The notes beneath the pieces were generated by a model. That model searched no databases, was not told the DNA's origin, and saw only the letters and a list, made by a program, of their open reading frames with translations. 64,000 nt of DNA from NCBI RefSeq assembly GCF_015354575.1, contig NZ_JACAFQ010000008.1, forward strand, positions 52,209-116,208, written 5' to 3'. How positions within the stretch are numbered: position 1 is the first letter of the stretch; every line of letters starts with the position of its first letter. Positions 34,801-43,241 of this stretch are shown here, piece by piece. A program made the translations under genes and the position numbers. Origin of the DNA: Pseudomonas sp. UFMG81 (GTDB lineage: Bacteria > Pseudomonadota > Gammaproteobacteria > Pseudomonadales > Pseudomonadaceae).

Positions 34801-35058
34801 GGCGTGGTCTCGCACTACGCTGGCCGGCTGTTCACCTACGGCAGCAAACTCTGGTCGATCATATTCCCCGGCCCTTCCTCCAGCCTGAGCCTGCGGCTCA
34901 AGAAGATCTGCGAGTACCTCAAAGCGCTGTATGAGCGGTACAAGCTGGAGGTGGATGTGGCCAAGGTGCTCTACAGCAAATTCGACGAGCAGATGGCCTT
35001 GCTTACCGAACGGGCGGCACTGTCGCAGTTAGACCAGAGTGCGCGTTCGGCGACCTAA
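31879..35058 (+). CDS. Large toxin-like protein of the dermonecrotic/DUF6543 type (1059 aa)
   Basis: The protein has no signal peptide. It is mostly helical and acidic-rich. A segment at about residues 466-520 (LLTDHLYLHDNDTHVLYAPGSPMGDFQVFNSAL, then GREYLLEHVLHDERVEM) resembles the central conserved part of Pseudomonas DUF6543 proteins annotated as dermonecrotic-toxin domain proteins. Residues about 905-955 are strongly hydrophobic (STVKLVGDVVALVYPPASVVIGFINAGIGLYRSL), suggesting a membrane-insertion region near the C-terminus, followed by a basic helical tail. It is shorter than many relatives, and I see no separate C-terminal catalytic motif. Single gene, convergent with hmgR by a four-base overlap. 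Delivery route and target are unknown; the toxin label is by resemblance. Confidence 0.6.
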   Translation: MNLKSFSAFESDDSLAHFDQTVLSALVVHTLALQAHLALTPTLPDREVPVEDPAQWLEEHLPQWQADTAQWWEEQTSSLQEQLRQLSSLLIRAQAMRHGAPKADIEALLPDAPEEPVLGRVMLHTPDGIQVRIPGCLVLAHNLFDDEEPLLLFGLGLGTWFARPQSVADKLLERLRDDERWLLAVTAAEREALMAAEHVELVRAPQEDGLEDYLLKDMRTLQLQLVVQALHAEAGDADAAVVLEPLLEGLQRQVADILALLRNDQAPEWLRNLSGDERQRLEALDTQLNDAEALLVRVSGHSDFHDYAVRQIKMWLLNEGVEHVEPADVALHVRHDFTADAQVQVTTLLDWVCAGAYHGERLAIEIRHDDLREALGGDGLSRMAHDLQLRQRYVDEVEGIYQNDQVVQLLAKALDTKLRLSMLAADFQGLDRNAVALLQTITREGWAQDPKQPDITVGRLSINGMQLLTDHLYLHDNDTHVLYAPGSPMGDFQVFNSALSMSQQIGLLCAIPHGREYLLEHVLHDERVEMNTYLKLIERLPQEWSEETVVVEPLPIASWGQTIEHWAKLRVLKIIDDLQMVRPEQLANADASLQRRVADIDHELSALLVDYQAVAEIPTFMAYARNKVSERINQYSGNRGGWIDADTVLVELEGGIRQSLTKVVASGYPADFNFSAYARFSSTVGQDLSHLNRRLIDRYIRAAKLGKGYCDEIAQTYLHPDGSAQSRPLELHRHLMGMKIQRDCLLEVQRGTLNKEHTRWLIPACLRFHAGSFVQDCQLAELQINGAGISGAYLLQSSEARGTLIYLSDGPEGRSLFTVQDFIEHWRGAPMQDWVYERIDVDDEEKIRKLNECVENNDNDDSFEQGDKCIADALQVLHNIKDLSDALRERIKLLLDEAQRDAYSAARRIAQVLWSTVKLVGDVVALVYPPASVVIGFINAGIGLYRSLVALRDGDRLGAIRLLFTSLTELPGFTGVVSHYAGRLFTYGSKLWSIIFPGPSSSLSLRLKKICEYLKALYERYKLEVDVAKVLYSKFDEQMALLTERAALSQLDQSARSAT

Positions 35059-35843
35059 GGCTGATGCCCCATGCGCCTGCTGACTGCCGCCACGGCTGCC
35101 AGCAGGCGCTGCGCCGCCGGGCCTTGCTCGTCGGCATGGAAGATCGAGGTGGGACCGACTACGGTCATCACCGCCGCGACCTGCCCCATGGCGTTGAACA
35201 CCGGGGCGGACAGCGCGTCTACCCCGGGCATCAGCAGGCCATGCACATGGTGCAGGCCGCGCAGGCGGATCTGCTCCAGCAGGGGCGCGTAGTCGCTGGC
35301 GGCCTGGCCAAGCGTTGCCAGTTCCCGGTCGCGCAGCTCCACGGTTTCGCGCTCCGGCAAATGGGCGGCGAACACCAGCCCGGTGGACGAACTGAGCAGC
35401 GGCAACACCGAGCCGATCTGGGTCACCACCGTTACCGCGCGCACCGCCGGCTCGATGCTCACCACCGTCGCCCCCTGGTTGCCCCACACGGCGATGAAGC
35501 AGCTCTCGTTCAGCTCATCGCGCAATTGCGACAACGGCAGTGCCGCCACCTTCAGCACATCGATGCTGCCCAGCGCCGCCATCCCCACGCGCAACGCTTC
35601 ACGGCCCAACCCGTAATGGTTGGTGGCTGCGTCCTGCTCGGCGAAACCGCTTGAAATCAGCGCTTGCAGGTAGCGGTGGACCTTGCTCGCCGGCATGTCG
35701 ACATGCTCGGCCAGGCGCGACAGCGAGGTGGAGGGGGAGAGTTCGGCCAGGGCTTTGAGGATGTCGGTGCCGACTTCCGCCGAGCGGACTTTCTGTTTGC
35801 CGTTATCGGTACTGCTGGCTTTGGCCATGGGGGACACGTTCAT
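35055..35843 (-). CDS. hmgR: IclR-type repressor of homogentisate genes
   Basis: 262-residue IclR-family regulator: winged helix (SLSRLAEHVDMPASKVHRYLQALISSGFAEQ) followed by effector domain. It is divergent from hmgABC, exactly the P. putida arrangement in which HmgR represses the operon until homogentisate appears. A perfect palindrome lies in the shared promoter. Start may be 35843 or the ATG at 35828; neither has a strong ribosome site. Confidence 0.9.
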   Translation of the reverse strand: MNVSPMAKASSTDNGKQKVRSAEVGTDILKALAELSPSTSLSRLAEHVDMPASKVHRYLQALISSGFAEQDAATNHYGLGREALRVGMAALGSIDVLKVAALPLSQLRDELNESCFIAVWGNQGATVVSIEPAVRAVTVVTQIGSVLPLLSSSTGLVFAAHLPERETVELRDRELATLGQAASDYAPLLEQIRLRGLHHVHGLLMPGVDALSAPVFNAMGQVAAVMTVVGPTSIFHADEQGPAAQRLLAAVAAVSRRMGHQP

Positions 35844-35903
35844 CCAGATTTTACGGGGTGGCGCCTTTATAGCTTGACGCCTGCACAGGAGCAAATTACG
35901 TTA

Positions 35904-35922
35904 TTCGTAATCTGATTACGAA
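35904..35922. promoter_or_regulatory. HmgR operator candidate
   Basis: TTCGTAATC and GATTACGAA are perfect nine-base arms round one central T, in the hmgR-hmgA gap, 100 bases before hmgA. A palindrome of this form is known as the HmgR operator in P. putida (from memory). Occupancy would repress both divergent genes. Confidence 0.75.
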
Positions 35923-36022
35923 AATAACAATGCAGACGCGCTGCCGCTCCAGGTGCCGGTTTCAGGATCGGGCTTCGCAGCCAGCTGCCCATGACGGCGC
36001 CCAGCCGCCCGGAGGCCCCGAG

Positions 36023-37324
36023 ATGACCCGCGACACCTCACCTGAACTTGAGTACCTGAGCGGCTTCGGCAACGAATTCGCCAGCGAAGCCCTGCCCGGG
36101 GCGCTGCCGGTCGGGCAGAACTCGCCGCAGAAGGCCCCTTACGGGCTGTACGCCGAGCTGCTGTCGGGCACGGCGTTCACCATGGCCCGTAGTGAGCTGC
36201 GCCGCACCTGGCTGTACCGCATCCGCCCGTCTGCCTTGCACCCGCGTTTCGAGCGCCTGGAGCGCCAGCCGCTGACCGGCGCGCTGGGGCCGGTCAACCC
36301 CAACCGCCTGCGCTGGAGCCCCCAGCCGATGCCGGCCGAACCCACCGATTTCATCGACGGCTGGTTACCCATGGTGGCCAACTCGGCGTCGGAGAAACCG
36401 GCCGGTGTGAGTATCTACATCTACCGCGCCAACCGCTCGATGGAGCGGGTGTTCTTCAATGCCGACGGCGAGTTGCTGCTGGTGCCTGAACTCGGTCGCC
36501 TGCGCATCGCCACCGAGCTGGGCGTGCTGGAGGTCGAGCCGCTGGAGATCGCGGTGATTCCGCGTGGCATGAAGTTCCGCGTCGAACTGCTCGATGCCCA
36601 GGCCCGGGGCTACATTGCCGAGAACCACGGTGCGCCGTTGCGCATCCCGGACCTTGGCCCCATCGGCAGCAACGGCCTGGCCAACCCGCGTGACTTCCTC
36701 ACCCCGGTGGCCCACTACGAAGAGGCCAACGGCCCGGTCCAGCTGGTGCAGAAATTCCTCGGCGAGCACTGGGCCTGCGAGCTTTCGCATTCGCCGCTGG
36801 ACGTGGTCGCCTGGCACGGCAGCAACGTGCCGTACAAATACGACCTGCGCCGCTTCAATACCATCGGCACGGTCAGCTTCGATCACCCCGACCCGTCGAT
36901 CTTCACCGTGCTGACCTCACCGACCAGCGTGCATGGCCTGGCCAACATGGACTTCGTGATCTTCCCGCCGCGCTGGATGGTGGCCGAGAACACCTTCCGT
37001 CCGCCATGGTTCCACCGCAACCTGATGAACGAATTCATGGGCCTGATCCAGGGCGCCTACGACGCCAAGGCCGAAGGGTTCCTGCCCGGTGGCGCCTCGC
37101 TGCACGGGGTGATGAGTGCCCATGGCCCGGACGCCGAGACTTGCGACAAGGCCATTGCCGCAGACCTTGCGCCACACAAGATCGACAACACCATGGCCTT
37201 CATGTTCGAGACCAGCCAGGTGCTGCGTGCGAGCGTGCAGGCCCTGGAAAGCCCCCAATTGCAGACCGACTACGATAGTTGCTGGGCCACCTTGCCGAGC
37301 ACCTTCACCCCGAACCGGAGATAA
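36023..37324 (+). CDS. hmgA: Homogentisate 1,2-dioxygenase
   Basis: 433-residue Fe(II) enzyme opening the ring of homogentisate to maleylacetoacetate in Phe/Tyr breakdown. The sequence is typical throughout: [23 protein letters not shown] opening, [39 protein letters not shown], and the iron region [18 protein letters not shown] with the later [10 protein letters not shown]. The ATG at 36023 follows GGAGGCCCCGAG; a longer upstream frame is low-complexity. First gene of hmgABC. Confidence 0.96.
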   Translation: MTRDTSPELEYLSGFGNEFASEALPGALPVGQNSPQKAPYGLYAELLSGTAFTMARSELRRTWLYRIRPSALHPRFERLERQPLTGALGPVNPNRLRWSPQPMPAEPTDFIDGWLPMVANSASEKPAGVSIYIYRANRSMERVFFNADGELLLVPELGRLRIATELGVLEVEPLEIAVIPRGMKFRVELLDAQARGYIAENHGAPLRIPDLGPIGSNGLANPRDFLTPVAHYEEANGPVQLVQKFLGEHWACELSHSPLDVVAWHGSNVPYKYDLRRFNTIGTVSFDHPDPSIFTVLTSPTSVHGLANMDFVIFPPRWMVAENTFRPPWFHRNLMNEFMGLIQGAYDAKAEGFLPGGASLHGVMSAHGPDAETCDKAIAADLAPHKIDNTMAFMFETSQVLRASVQALESPQLQTDYDSCWATLPSTFTPNRR

Positions 37325-37327
37325 CCG

Positions 37328-38620
37328 ATGAACCACACCGCCATTGCCCGTAGCTGGGTCGAGCACGCCAACGGGCACCGCGACTTCCCGCTGCAGAACC
37401 TGCCCCTGGGCATCTTCAGCCGCCCGGGCCAGGCACCGCGTTGCGGCGTGGCCATCGGCGACGCCATCCTCGACCTGGAGGCCGTGCTGGCTGCCGGGCT
37501 GTTCGAGGGCGCGGCCAAGGCTGCGGTCCAGGCCACTGTCGGTGGTGCGCTGAACGCCTTCTTCGCGCTCGGCCGTTCGGCCCGGGTGGCCCTGCGCGAG
37601 CGCCTGCTGGTGCTGCTAGGTGAAGGTAGCGAGCACCAGGCCGCGCTGAAAGCCGCCCTGTACCCGGCCAGTGAATGTCAGCTGCACCTGCCGGCGAAGA
37701 TCGGTGACTACACCGACTTCTACGTCGGTATCGAGCACGCCAAGAACGTCGGCAAGTTGTTCCGCCCGGACAACCCATTGCTGCCGAACTACAAGCATGT
37801 GCCCATCGGTTATCACGGCCGAGCCTCGACCATCCGTCCATCGGGCACCGACGTGCGTCGCCCCAAGGGCCAGACCCTGCCTGCCGGCCAGACCGAGCCG
37901 AACTTCGGCCCTTGTGCGCGCCTGGACTATGAATTGGAGCTGGGTATCTGGATCGGCCAGGGCAACGAAATGGGCCAGTCGATCCCGGTCGGCGATGCCG
38001 CCGAACATGTAGCCGGCTACTGCCTGCTCAACGACTGGTCGGCGCGGGATATCCAGGCCTGGGAGTACCAGCCGCTGGGCCCGTTCTTGTCCAAGAGCTT
38101 CATCACCACGGTTTCGCCCTGGGTAGTCACCGCCGAGGCCCTGGAGCCGTTCCGTTGCGCCCAGCCGGCGCGCCCGGAAGGCGACCCACAGCCGCTGTCT
38201 TACCTGCTGGACAAACGCGACCAGGCGGGCGGCGCCTTCGACATCGAGCTGGAAGTGTTGCTGCTGACCGCGCGCATGCGCGAGCAGAACCTGCCAGCCC
38301 ATCGCCTCACGCTCAGCAACACCCGCAGCATGTACTGGACCGTGGCACAGATGGTCGCCCACCACAGCGTCAACGGTTGCCAGCTGCAGCCGGGCGACCT
38401 GTTCGGTTCGGGCACCCTGTCGGGTGCAGCACCGGGCTCGTTCGGCAGCCTGCTGGAGATCACCGAGGGTGGCAAGCACCCGCTGGAGCTGGCCAGTGGC
38501 GAGGTGCGCAAGTTCCTCGAGGATGGCGACGAGATCATCCTGAGCGCCCGTTGCGTGGCGGATGGCGTGGCCAGCATCGGCTTCGGCGAGTGCCGCGGCA
38601 CTGTCGTTGCGGCCAACTGA
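37328..38620 (+). CDS. hmgB: Fumarylacetoacetase
   Basis: 430-residue enzyme cleaving fumarylacetoacetate to fumarate and acetoacetate. Metal and catalytic marks: GDYTDFYVGIEHAKNVGKLF, LDYELELGIWIGQGNE, LLNDWSARDIQAWEYQPLGPF and TLSGAAPGSFGSLLEIT. The start is three bases after the hmgA stop. Second gene of the operon. Confidence 0.96.
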   Translation: MNHTAIARSWVEHANGHRDFPLQNLPLGIFSRPGQAPRCGVAIGDAILDLEAVLAAGLFEGAAKAAVQATVGGALNAFFALGRSARVALRERLLVLLGEGSEHQAALKAALYPASECQLHLPAKIGDYTDFYVGIEHAKNVGKLFRPDNPLLPNYKHVPIGYHGRASTIRPSGTDVRRPKGQTLPAGQTEPNFGPCARLDYELELGIWIGQGNEMGQSIPVGDAAEHVAGYCLLNDWSARDIQAWEYQPLGPFLSKSFITTVSPWVVTAEALEPFRCAQPARPEGDPQPLSYLLDKRDQAGGAFDIELEVLLLTARMREQNLPAHRLTLSNTRSMYWTVAQMVAHHSVNGCQLQPGDLFGSGTLSGAAPGSFGSLLEITEGGKHPLELASGEVRKFLEDGDEIILSARCVADGVASIGFGECRGTVVAAN

Positions 38621-38632
38621 GGGGGCGGGGCG

Positions 38633-39265
38633 ATGGAACTGTTCACTTACTACCGCTCCACATCGTCCTATCGGGTGCGCATCGCCCTGGCGCTCAAGGG
38701 CCTGGGCTACCAGGCATTGCCGGTGAATTTGCTCAAGGGTGAGCAACGAGGCGCGCAGTACCTGGCGCTCAACCCCCAGGGGCGGGTGCCAGCCTTGCGC
38801 ACCGACGACGGTGAGCTGCTGGTGCAGTCGCCAGCGATCATCGAGTACCTGGAGGAGCAGTACCCACAACCTGCGCTGCTGCCGGCATCGGCCGAGGCTC
38901 GGGCCAAGGTACGTGGCGTGGCGGCGATCATCGGTTGCGACATCCACCCGCTGCACAACGTCAGTGTGCTCAACCAGTTGCGTCAGTTGGGGCACGATGA
39001 GGGCCAGGTCAACCAGTGGATTGCTCACTGGATTGGCCAGGGCCTGGCGGCGGTGGAGCAGTTGATAGGCGAGGACGGTTTCTGCTTTGGTACTGCACCG
39101 GGGTTGGCCGATGTCTACCTGATCCCGCAGCTGTATGCCGCCGAGCGTTTCAACACCGACCTCAGTGGCTATCCGCGTATCCGCCGGGTCGCCGCGTTGG
39201 CAGCGGAACATCCAGCGTTCGCCAAGGCCCACCCGGCAAACCAGCCGGACACACCCGCTCAGTGA
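38633..39265 (+). CDS. hmgC: Maleylacetoacetate isomerase
   Basis: 210-residue zeta-class glutathione transferase isomerising maleylacetoacetate to fumarylacetoacetate with glutathione. N-terminal YYRSTSSYRVRIALALKGL carries the active Ser/glutathione-binding motif of the class, then LNPQGRVPAL and LVQSPAIIEYLEEQYP. Third gene of hmgABC, 12 bases after hmgB. Its end overlaps the convergent SirB1-like gene by seven bases. Also called maiA. Confidence 0.94.
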   Translation: MELFTYYRSTSSYRVRIALALKGLGYQALPVNLLKGEQRGAQYLALNPQGRVPALRTDDGELLVQSPAIIEYLEEQYPQPALLPASAEARAKVRGVAAIIGCDIHPLHNVSVLNQLRQLGHDEGQVNQWIAHWIGQGLAAVEQLIGEDGFCFGTAPGLADVYLIPQLYAAERFNTDLSGYPRIRRVAALAAEHPAFAKAHPANQPDTPAQ

Positions 39266-40065
39266 ATCGAGCGCTTGGCCGAGGGTAGCTGGCCAAGCCG
39301 CTCGCTCAGCTTCAGGCGCTGGATCGGGTCATCGGTCAGCAGCAAGGCATGCTCCAGGTCGAAACGCTCGGCCTGGGGGCAGTCAAGGTGCTGGTAGAGG
39401 GTGGCCCGGGCCAGGTAGTCGCCGACTTGCACCGGGCCCAGTTGCATCACCCGCTCGGCATCGACCAGCGCGGCCAGGTGGTTGTCGTTGCTGCTGTGCA
39501 GCTGGCGCAGGTTGCGTGACAGGCGTTGCAGCATCTGCAGGGGCGAGGCGCTGCGCATGTGTTCGGCGCTCAGCTGCATCTGCGGGCCGAACTGGCGGGC
39601 CAGCAGTTCACGGCAATCGGCGGGGTAGAGGCGGCGACCACCGCACGGGTCGAGCAAGTGGTCGGCCCCCGGCACGCGCAGCAGGAAGTGGCCGGGGAAG
39701 TTGACCCCTTCGAGCGGGATCGACAGGCGCCGCGCAAGTTCCAGCGCCAGGATCGCCAGCAACAATGGTTGGCCGCGACGGCGTTGCAGCACCTTGTCCA
39801 TCAGCGCCGCTTGTGGTCGCAAGGGGTGGTATTCATCCTGCTGGAAACCCAGTGCGTTGAGTTGGCGCAACAAGGGTTGGGCCAGTTCATTCAGCGGCAG
39901 GATCGGCAGGTGGGTGCTGACCTCGCGTTGCAGCTCGTGCACACGTGCAAGGCACGTGGCCGGCTCGACACTGCGGTCATGCTCGGCGGCGATCCACAAG
40001 GTGGCCTCCAGCAGGGCGATCGGCTCGCGTTCCAGGCAGGCCAGGCAGGCTTGGCGTGAGTTCAT
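39259..40065 (-). CDS. SirB1-family transglutaminase-like/TPR protein
   Basis: 268 residues. Central block LQRRRGQPLLLAILALELARRLSIPLEGVNFPGHFLLRV is the SirB1 transglutaminase-like signature, although the catalytic Cys of true transglutaminases is not evident. The C-terminal third looks like TPR-type helices (VGDYLARATLYQHLDCPQAERFDLEHALLL). Function unknown; relatives are scattered near translation or regulatory genes. Single gene. Confidence 0.8.
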   Translation of the reverse strand: MNSRQACLACLEREPIALLEATLWIAAEHDRSVEPATCLARVHELQREVSTHLPILPLNELAQPLLRQLNALGFQQDEYHPLRPQAALMDKVLQRRRGQPLLLAILALELARRLSIPLEGVNFPGHFLLRVPGADHLLDPCGGRRLYPADCRELLARQFGPQMQLSAEHMRSASPLQMLQRLSRNLRQLHSSNDNHLAALVDAERVMQLGPVQVGDYLARATLYQHLDCPQAERFDLEHALLLTDDPIQRLKLSERLGQLPSAKRSIH

Positions 40066-40188
40066 GGGACCTCTCCATCACGCTTAACTATTAGCTCTGG
40101 CGGGGCTTTTCGTCCAGTGGTCCGCCCGCGCGGTGTGCGGCCTTGACCTGCCTATACTGGTAGGAGCACCTCTCGGGGGAGCCCGTCG

Positions 40189-41208
40189 ATGTTCGCGCTC
40201 ATGCAAAGCACCCGCACTCAGTCGCTGCACTTGTTCATCGACCCGCCCACGGGCCTCAAGGCCGTTGTGGTGATCCACAGCGAGCAGTTGGGGCCCGCCA
40301 TGGGCGGTTGCCGCTACCTGCCTTACGCCGATGACGAAAGCGCCATGACCGATGCCATTCGCCTGGCCCAGGGCATGAGCTACAAGGCTGCCCTGGCGGG
40401 GTTGCCGATGGGCGGGGGCAAGGCAGTGATCGTGCGCAACCCGCATGTCGAGAACCGAGCTGCGCTGTTCGAGGCATTCGGGCGTTTCGTCGACACGTTG
40501 CAGGGCCGCTTTATCACGGCTGTAGACAGTGGTACCTCGACCCTGGACATGGACTGCATCGCGCAGTCCACCCCACATGTCACCAGCACCACCGCCTCGG
40601 GTGATCCCTCCCCCCATGCCGCGATGGGCGTGTTTGCCGGTATCCGGGCAACATCCGTGGCTCGGCTGGGCAGCGACAATCTGGAGGGTTTGCGGGTGGC
40701 GGTGCAGGGGTTGGGCAACGTGGGCTATGCGTTGGCCGAGCAACTGCACGCAGCGGGCGCCGAGTTGCTGGTCAGTGACCTGGACCCGGGCAGGGTGAGG
40801 CTGGCGGTGGAGCAGTTCAATGCCCATCCGGTGGCCAACGATGCGCTGATCAGCACCCCTTGCGACATCTTCGCACCGTGCGGGGTGGGGCCGGTGCTGA
40901 ACGGGCAGAGTGTGATGCAACTTCGCTGTGCGGCGGTGGCCGGTTCGGCCAACAACCAGCTGACCACCTTGCAGGTGGCCGATCAGTTGGAGGCCCGCGG
41001 GATCCTGTATGCGCCAGATTATGTGATCAATGCCGGCGGGCTGATCTATGTGGCGCTGACCCATCGCGGCGAGGATGTTGGCACCATCACCGCGCACTTG
41101 GCGCGGATCCCCACGCGGCTGACCGAGGTGTTCGCCCACGCCCAGGCAGAGAAGCGCTCGCCAGCGCGCGTGGCGCAAATGCTGGCGGAGCGGTTGCTGT
41201 ACGGCTGA
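40189..41208 (+). CDS. Leucine/valine/phenylalanine dehydrogenase family protein
   Basis: 339-residue Glu/Leu/Phe/Val dehydrogenase: catalytic-domain Lys residues in GMSYKAALAGLPMGGGKAVI, Asp in TAVDSGTSTLDMD, and the NAD-binding loop VQGLGNVGYALAEQL. It deaminates branched-chain or aromatic amino acids oxidatively to 2-oxo acids. The ATG follows CTCGGGGGAGCCCGTCG. Single, with no catabolic operon at its side. Leucine dehydrogenase is the likeliest label. Confidence 0.88.
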   Translation: MFALMQSTRTQSLHLFIDPPTGLKAVVVIHSEQLGPAMGGCRYLPYADDESAMTDAIRLAQGMSYKAALAGLPMGGGKAVIVRNPHVENRAALFEAFGRFVDTLQGRFITAVDSGTSTLDMDCIAQSTPHVTSTTASGDPSPHAAMGVFAGIRATSVARLGSDNLEGLRVAVQGLGNVGYALAEQLHAAGAELLVSDLDPGRVRLAVEQFNAHPVANDALISTPCDIFAPCGVGPVLNGQSVMQLRCAAVAGSANNQLTTLQVADQLEARGILYAPDYVINAGGLIYVALTHRGEDVGTITAHLARIPTRLTEVFAHAQAEKRSPARVAQMLAERLLYG

Positions 41209-41226
41209 AAAGGCTTGCGCGATCCC

Positions 41227-41342
41227 TGTAGGAGCGGCCTTGTGCCGCGCAAGGGCCGCAAAGCGGCCCCAGCTGTTGGAGGCTTACCAGAATTCTGGGG
41301 CCGCCGCGCAGCCCTTTCGCTACACAAGGCCGCTCCTACAGG
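41227..41342. repeat. REPIN, TGTAGGAGCGGCC type
   Basis: Inverted arms CTGTAGGAGCGGCCTTGTG and CAAGGCCGCTCCTACAG surround GCCGCAAAGCGGCCCC and GGGGCCGCCGCGCAGCCC inner stems, between the convergent dehydrogenase and yebG genes. Confidence 0.85.
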
Positions 41343-41355
41343 GGCAGTGCCGATG

Positions 41356-41619
41356 TTACTCGGCCGCCCCACCTTCGAGCAGTTCCGCCAGCGCATCCGG
41401 CTGGCTCTTGAACGCCCGGGCGAACACATCGCGATTCTTGGCCATGTAGATACCAGCTTCCTCGACCTGCTGCTCGCTCAGCGACGGCACTGCCTTGTGC
41501 AGCACTTCAGCCAGGCGCTCGGCCAGTTCGAGCATCTTGTCGTGACGATCGGCTTCGGCCTTATCCATGAACAAGCGCTCCGGGTCGCGGCTGCTGCGGT
41601 ACACCACTTCGACGGCCAT
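41356..41619 (-). CDS. yebG: YebG, DNA-damage-inducible protein
   Basis: 87-residue soluble protein with the YebG pattern (AVEVVYRSSRDPERLFMDKAEADRHDKMLELAERL). YebG is a small LexA-regulated SOS protein of unclear role. A LexA box lies 44 bases upstream, which supports both the call and the control. Confidence 0.9.
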   Translation of the reverse strand: MAVEVVYRSSRDPERLFMDKAEADRHDKMLELAERLAEVLHKAVPSLSEQQVEEAGIYMAKNRDVFARAFKSQPDALAELLEGGAAE

Positions 41620-41662
41620 TCATCACCTCTGTGCCTTTTTGCTGTTTGGGGGTAGTGGTTAA

Positions 41663-41678
41663 CTGTGTTTTTATACAG
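41663..41678. promoter_or_regulatory. LexA box upstream of yebG
   Basis: CTGTGTTTTTATACAG matches the 16-base CTG-N10-CAG SOS operator, including the preferred T-rich core, and is placed to overlap the yebG promoter. Confidence 0.8.
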
Positions 41679-41866
41679 TACATGGGCCGGCCACCCCGCT
41701 GCAACCATGATGATGGCCATTTGTGCAGAAAAACAGCGTAGCCCACAGGTGCCCTGCGGCAATCGACCGCCTTCCAAGACAGGGGCCATGGCCCTTTAAC
41801 TGCATGCACAAGAAATGTCACAGGCGTGACGCACCATCCTTCAGCCGTATCGGGGAATCGAACATC

Positions 41867-42337
41867 GTGAACATCAAATGGGCAGACAAACTGCGCAAGG
41901 GCCTGCACGGCTCCGCCGACTCGCTGGGCAACCTGTGCGTGGAGGCGTTCCACTACCTGGCGCTGTTCGGCATCGGCGCGATCACCGCCTATGCGGCGGT
42001 GGTCACCTTCCTGGATATGCTGGGCAAGGGCGGGGTCAGCGTCGACGACATCCTGCTGCTGTTCATCTACCTGGAGCTGGGGGCGATGGTGGGGATCTAC
42101 TTCAAGACCAACCACATGCCCATCCGCTTCCTGCTCTACGTGGCGATCACCGCGCTGACTCGCCTGCTGATCGGTGACGTGTCGCACCACAAGGCGCCGG
42201 ATGTCGGGCTGCTGTACGTGTGTGGGGGCATCCTGCTGCTGGCGTTCGCCATCCTGGTGGTGCGCTACGCCTCGTATCGCTACCCCTCGACCAAGGCGCT
42301 GGACGCCAACGGCAAGGAAGTGGACGAGGGCAAGTAA
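41867..42337 (+). CDS. psiE: Phosphate-starvation-inducible PsiE family protein
   Basis: 156 residues, four membrane helices (FHYLALFGIGAITAYAAVVTFL, ILLLFIYLELGAMVGIYF, PIRFLLYVAITALTRLLIG, GLLYVCGGILLLAFAILVV) with the PsiE motif FKTNHMPIRFLLY. Function unknown. The GTG start (VNIKWADKLRKGLHGSADSLG) is preferred to upstream Met codons because it matches family N-termini and has GGGGAA before it. Stop is three bases from the convergent DUF3509 gene. Confidence 0.82.
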   Translation: MNIKWADKLRKGLHGSADSLGNLCVEAFHYLALFGIGAITAYAAVVTFLDMLGKGGVSVDDILLLFIYLELGAMVGIYFKTNHMPIRFLLYVAITALTRLLIGDVSHHKAPDVGLLYVCGGILLLAFAILVVRYASYRYPSTKALDANGKEVDEGK

Positions 42338-42340
42338 CCC

Positions 42341-42628
42341 TCAGTTGGCCAGGTTGGACGCCGGGTGACGGTGGTCGCGGGTCAATGCGGCCAGTACTTG
42401 CAGCGGGTTCTGGCCAAGCTCGATGGCCAGCCCCAGGCGGATGCTGTCGATGACCCGCTGCAGGCGCACCGGGTCGTTGCGCTGGGCCTCGCTGATCAGC
42501 CGCTTGGCCACCACGCCGCTGTCGTCCGAGAGGGTCAGCATGATGCTGCCGTCCAGGCGCTCGATGCTCAGGTTGACCCGGTATTCGGGGGCGAACGCCG
42601 CGCTGATCTGCTCGAAGGGGTTGTTCAT
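42341..42628 (-). CDS. DUF3509 protein (95 aa)
   Basis: Small soluble Pseudomonas-type protein matching DUF3509 (FEQISAAFAPEYRVNLSIERLDGSIMLTLSD then VRLQRVIDSIRLGLAIELG). No known role. The ATG at 42628 gives the family N-terminus; an in-frame ATG five codons upstream is less likely. Confidence 0.8.
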   Translation of the reverse strand: MNNPFEQISAAFAPEYRVNLSIERLDGSIMLTLSDDSGVVAKRLISEAQRNDPVRLQRVIDSIRLGLAIELGQNPLQVLAALTRDHRHPASNLAN

Positions 42629-42709
42629 GGTCCAGGCCTGCAATTAATGACTGCTGAAGTTGACCGGGTCGACCTTGGGTTGGTTCAGGTCCGCTGATCG
42701 GTACAAACG

Positions 42710-42740
42710 AAAACGCCCGGCGCAAGGCCGGGCGTTTTGT
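42710..42740. terminator. Strong bidirectional terminator
   Basis: AAAACGCCCGGC, loop GCAA, GGCCGGGCGTTTT forms a GC-rich stem with A and T runs on its two sides. It lies after the HPF-like gene (leftward) and before the DUF3509 gene. Confidence 0.85.
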
Positions 42741-42754
42741 GTGACGCGGTTGGA

Positions 42755-43102
42755 TCAGGCGTCCGGATCACTCAGTTCAAGCACGCCACGTTTACTGCGC
42801 AGCTTGCCGTAGAAATGTTCCAGCGCGTGGTTAAGCTTGTTTGCGGCGCCATCGACCGCCTGGTCCAGCGAAGTGGCGGTATGGGTCACGGAAATCGGTT
42901 GGTGGCCTTTGGGGCGAGCCTCCATCTGGCAGCGTTTGTCGTGCGGTCCGGGCTTGGCGCCGTTCTCGTCGCGCAAATGAACTTCGATGCGGGTGAGGTC
43001 TTCTTCGTAGCGCTCAAGGCTGCTGTGCAGCGTGGCGCGGACCCACTCGTCGAGACGGTTGTTGCCTTCGAAATGGTTGCTGCTGTTGACCTGGATTTGC
43101 AT
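42755..43102 (-). CDS. HPF/RaiA-family ribosome-associated protein
   Basis: 115 residues of the sigma-54 modulation/HPF fold: MQIQVNSSNHFEGNNRLDEWVRATLHSSLERYEEDLTRIEVHLRDENG and later HTATSLDQAVDGAANKLNHALEHFYGKLR. Such proteins bind the 30S decoding region and help store ribosomes in stationary phase. This is a short, extra copy separate from the rpoN-linked HPF. Single gene with a terminator after it. Confidence 0.85.
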   Translation of the reverse strand: MQIQVNSSNHFEGNNRLDEWVRATLHSSLERYEEDLTRIEVHLRDENGAKPGPHDKRCQMEARPKGHQPISVTHTATSLDQAVDGAANKLNHALEHFYGKLRSKRGVLELSDPDA

Positions 43103-43241
43103 GACTTCAATCCTTATTCAGCTTGCTCGCGGGAGGCACTTTCAAGCCACTGAGGGCGTTGGTCTTTTTGCGCCTCTTGACTCTAAGGTCAGGCATCCGC
43201 GCGACGAATTCAACCCCCTGCGCAAGAAAAATTTCCTGTTG

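Noticed and set aside
37616..39232. 538-codon open frame antisense to hmgB and hmgC
   Set aside because: Composition artefact; the hmg genes on the plus strand are unambiguous.
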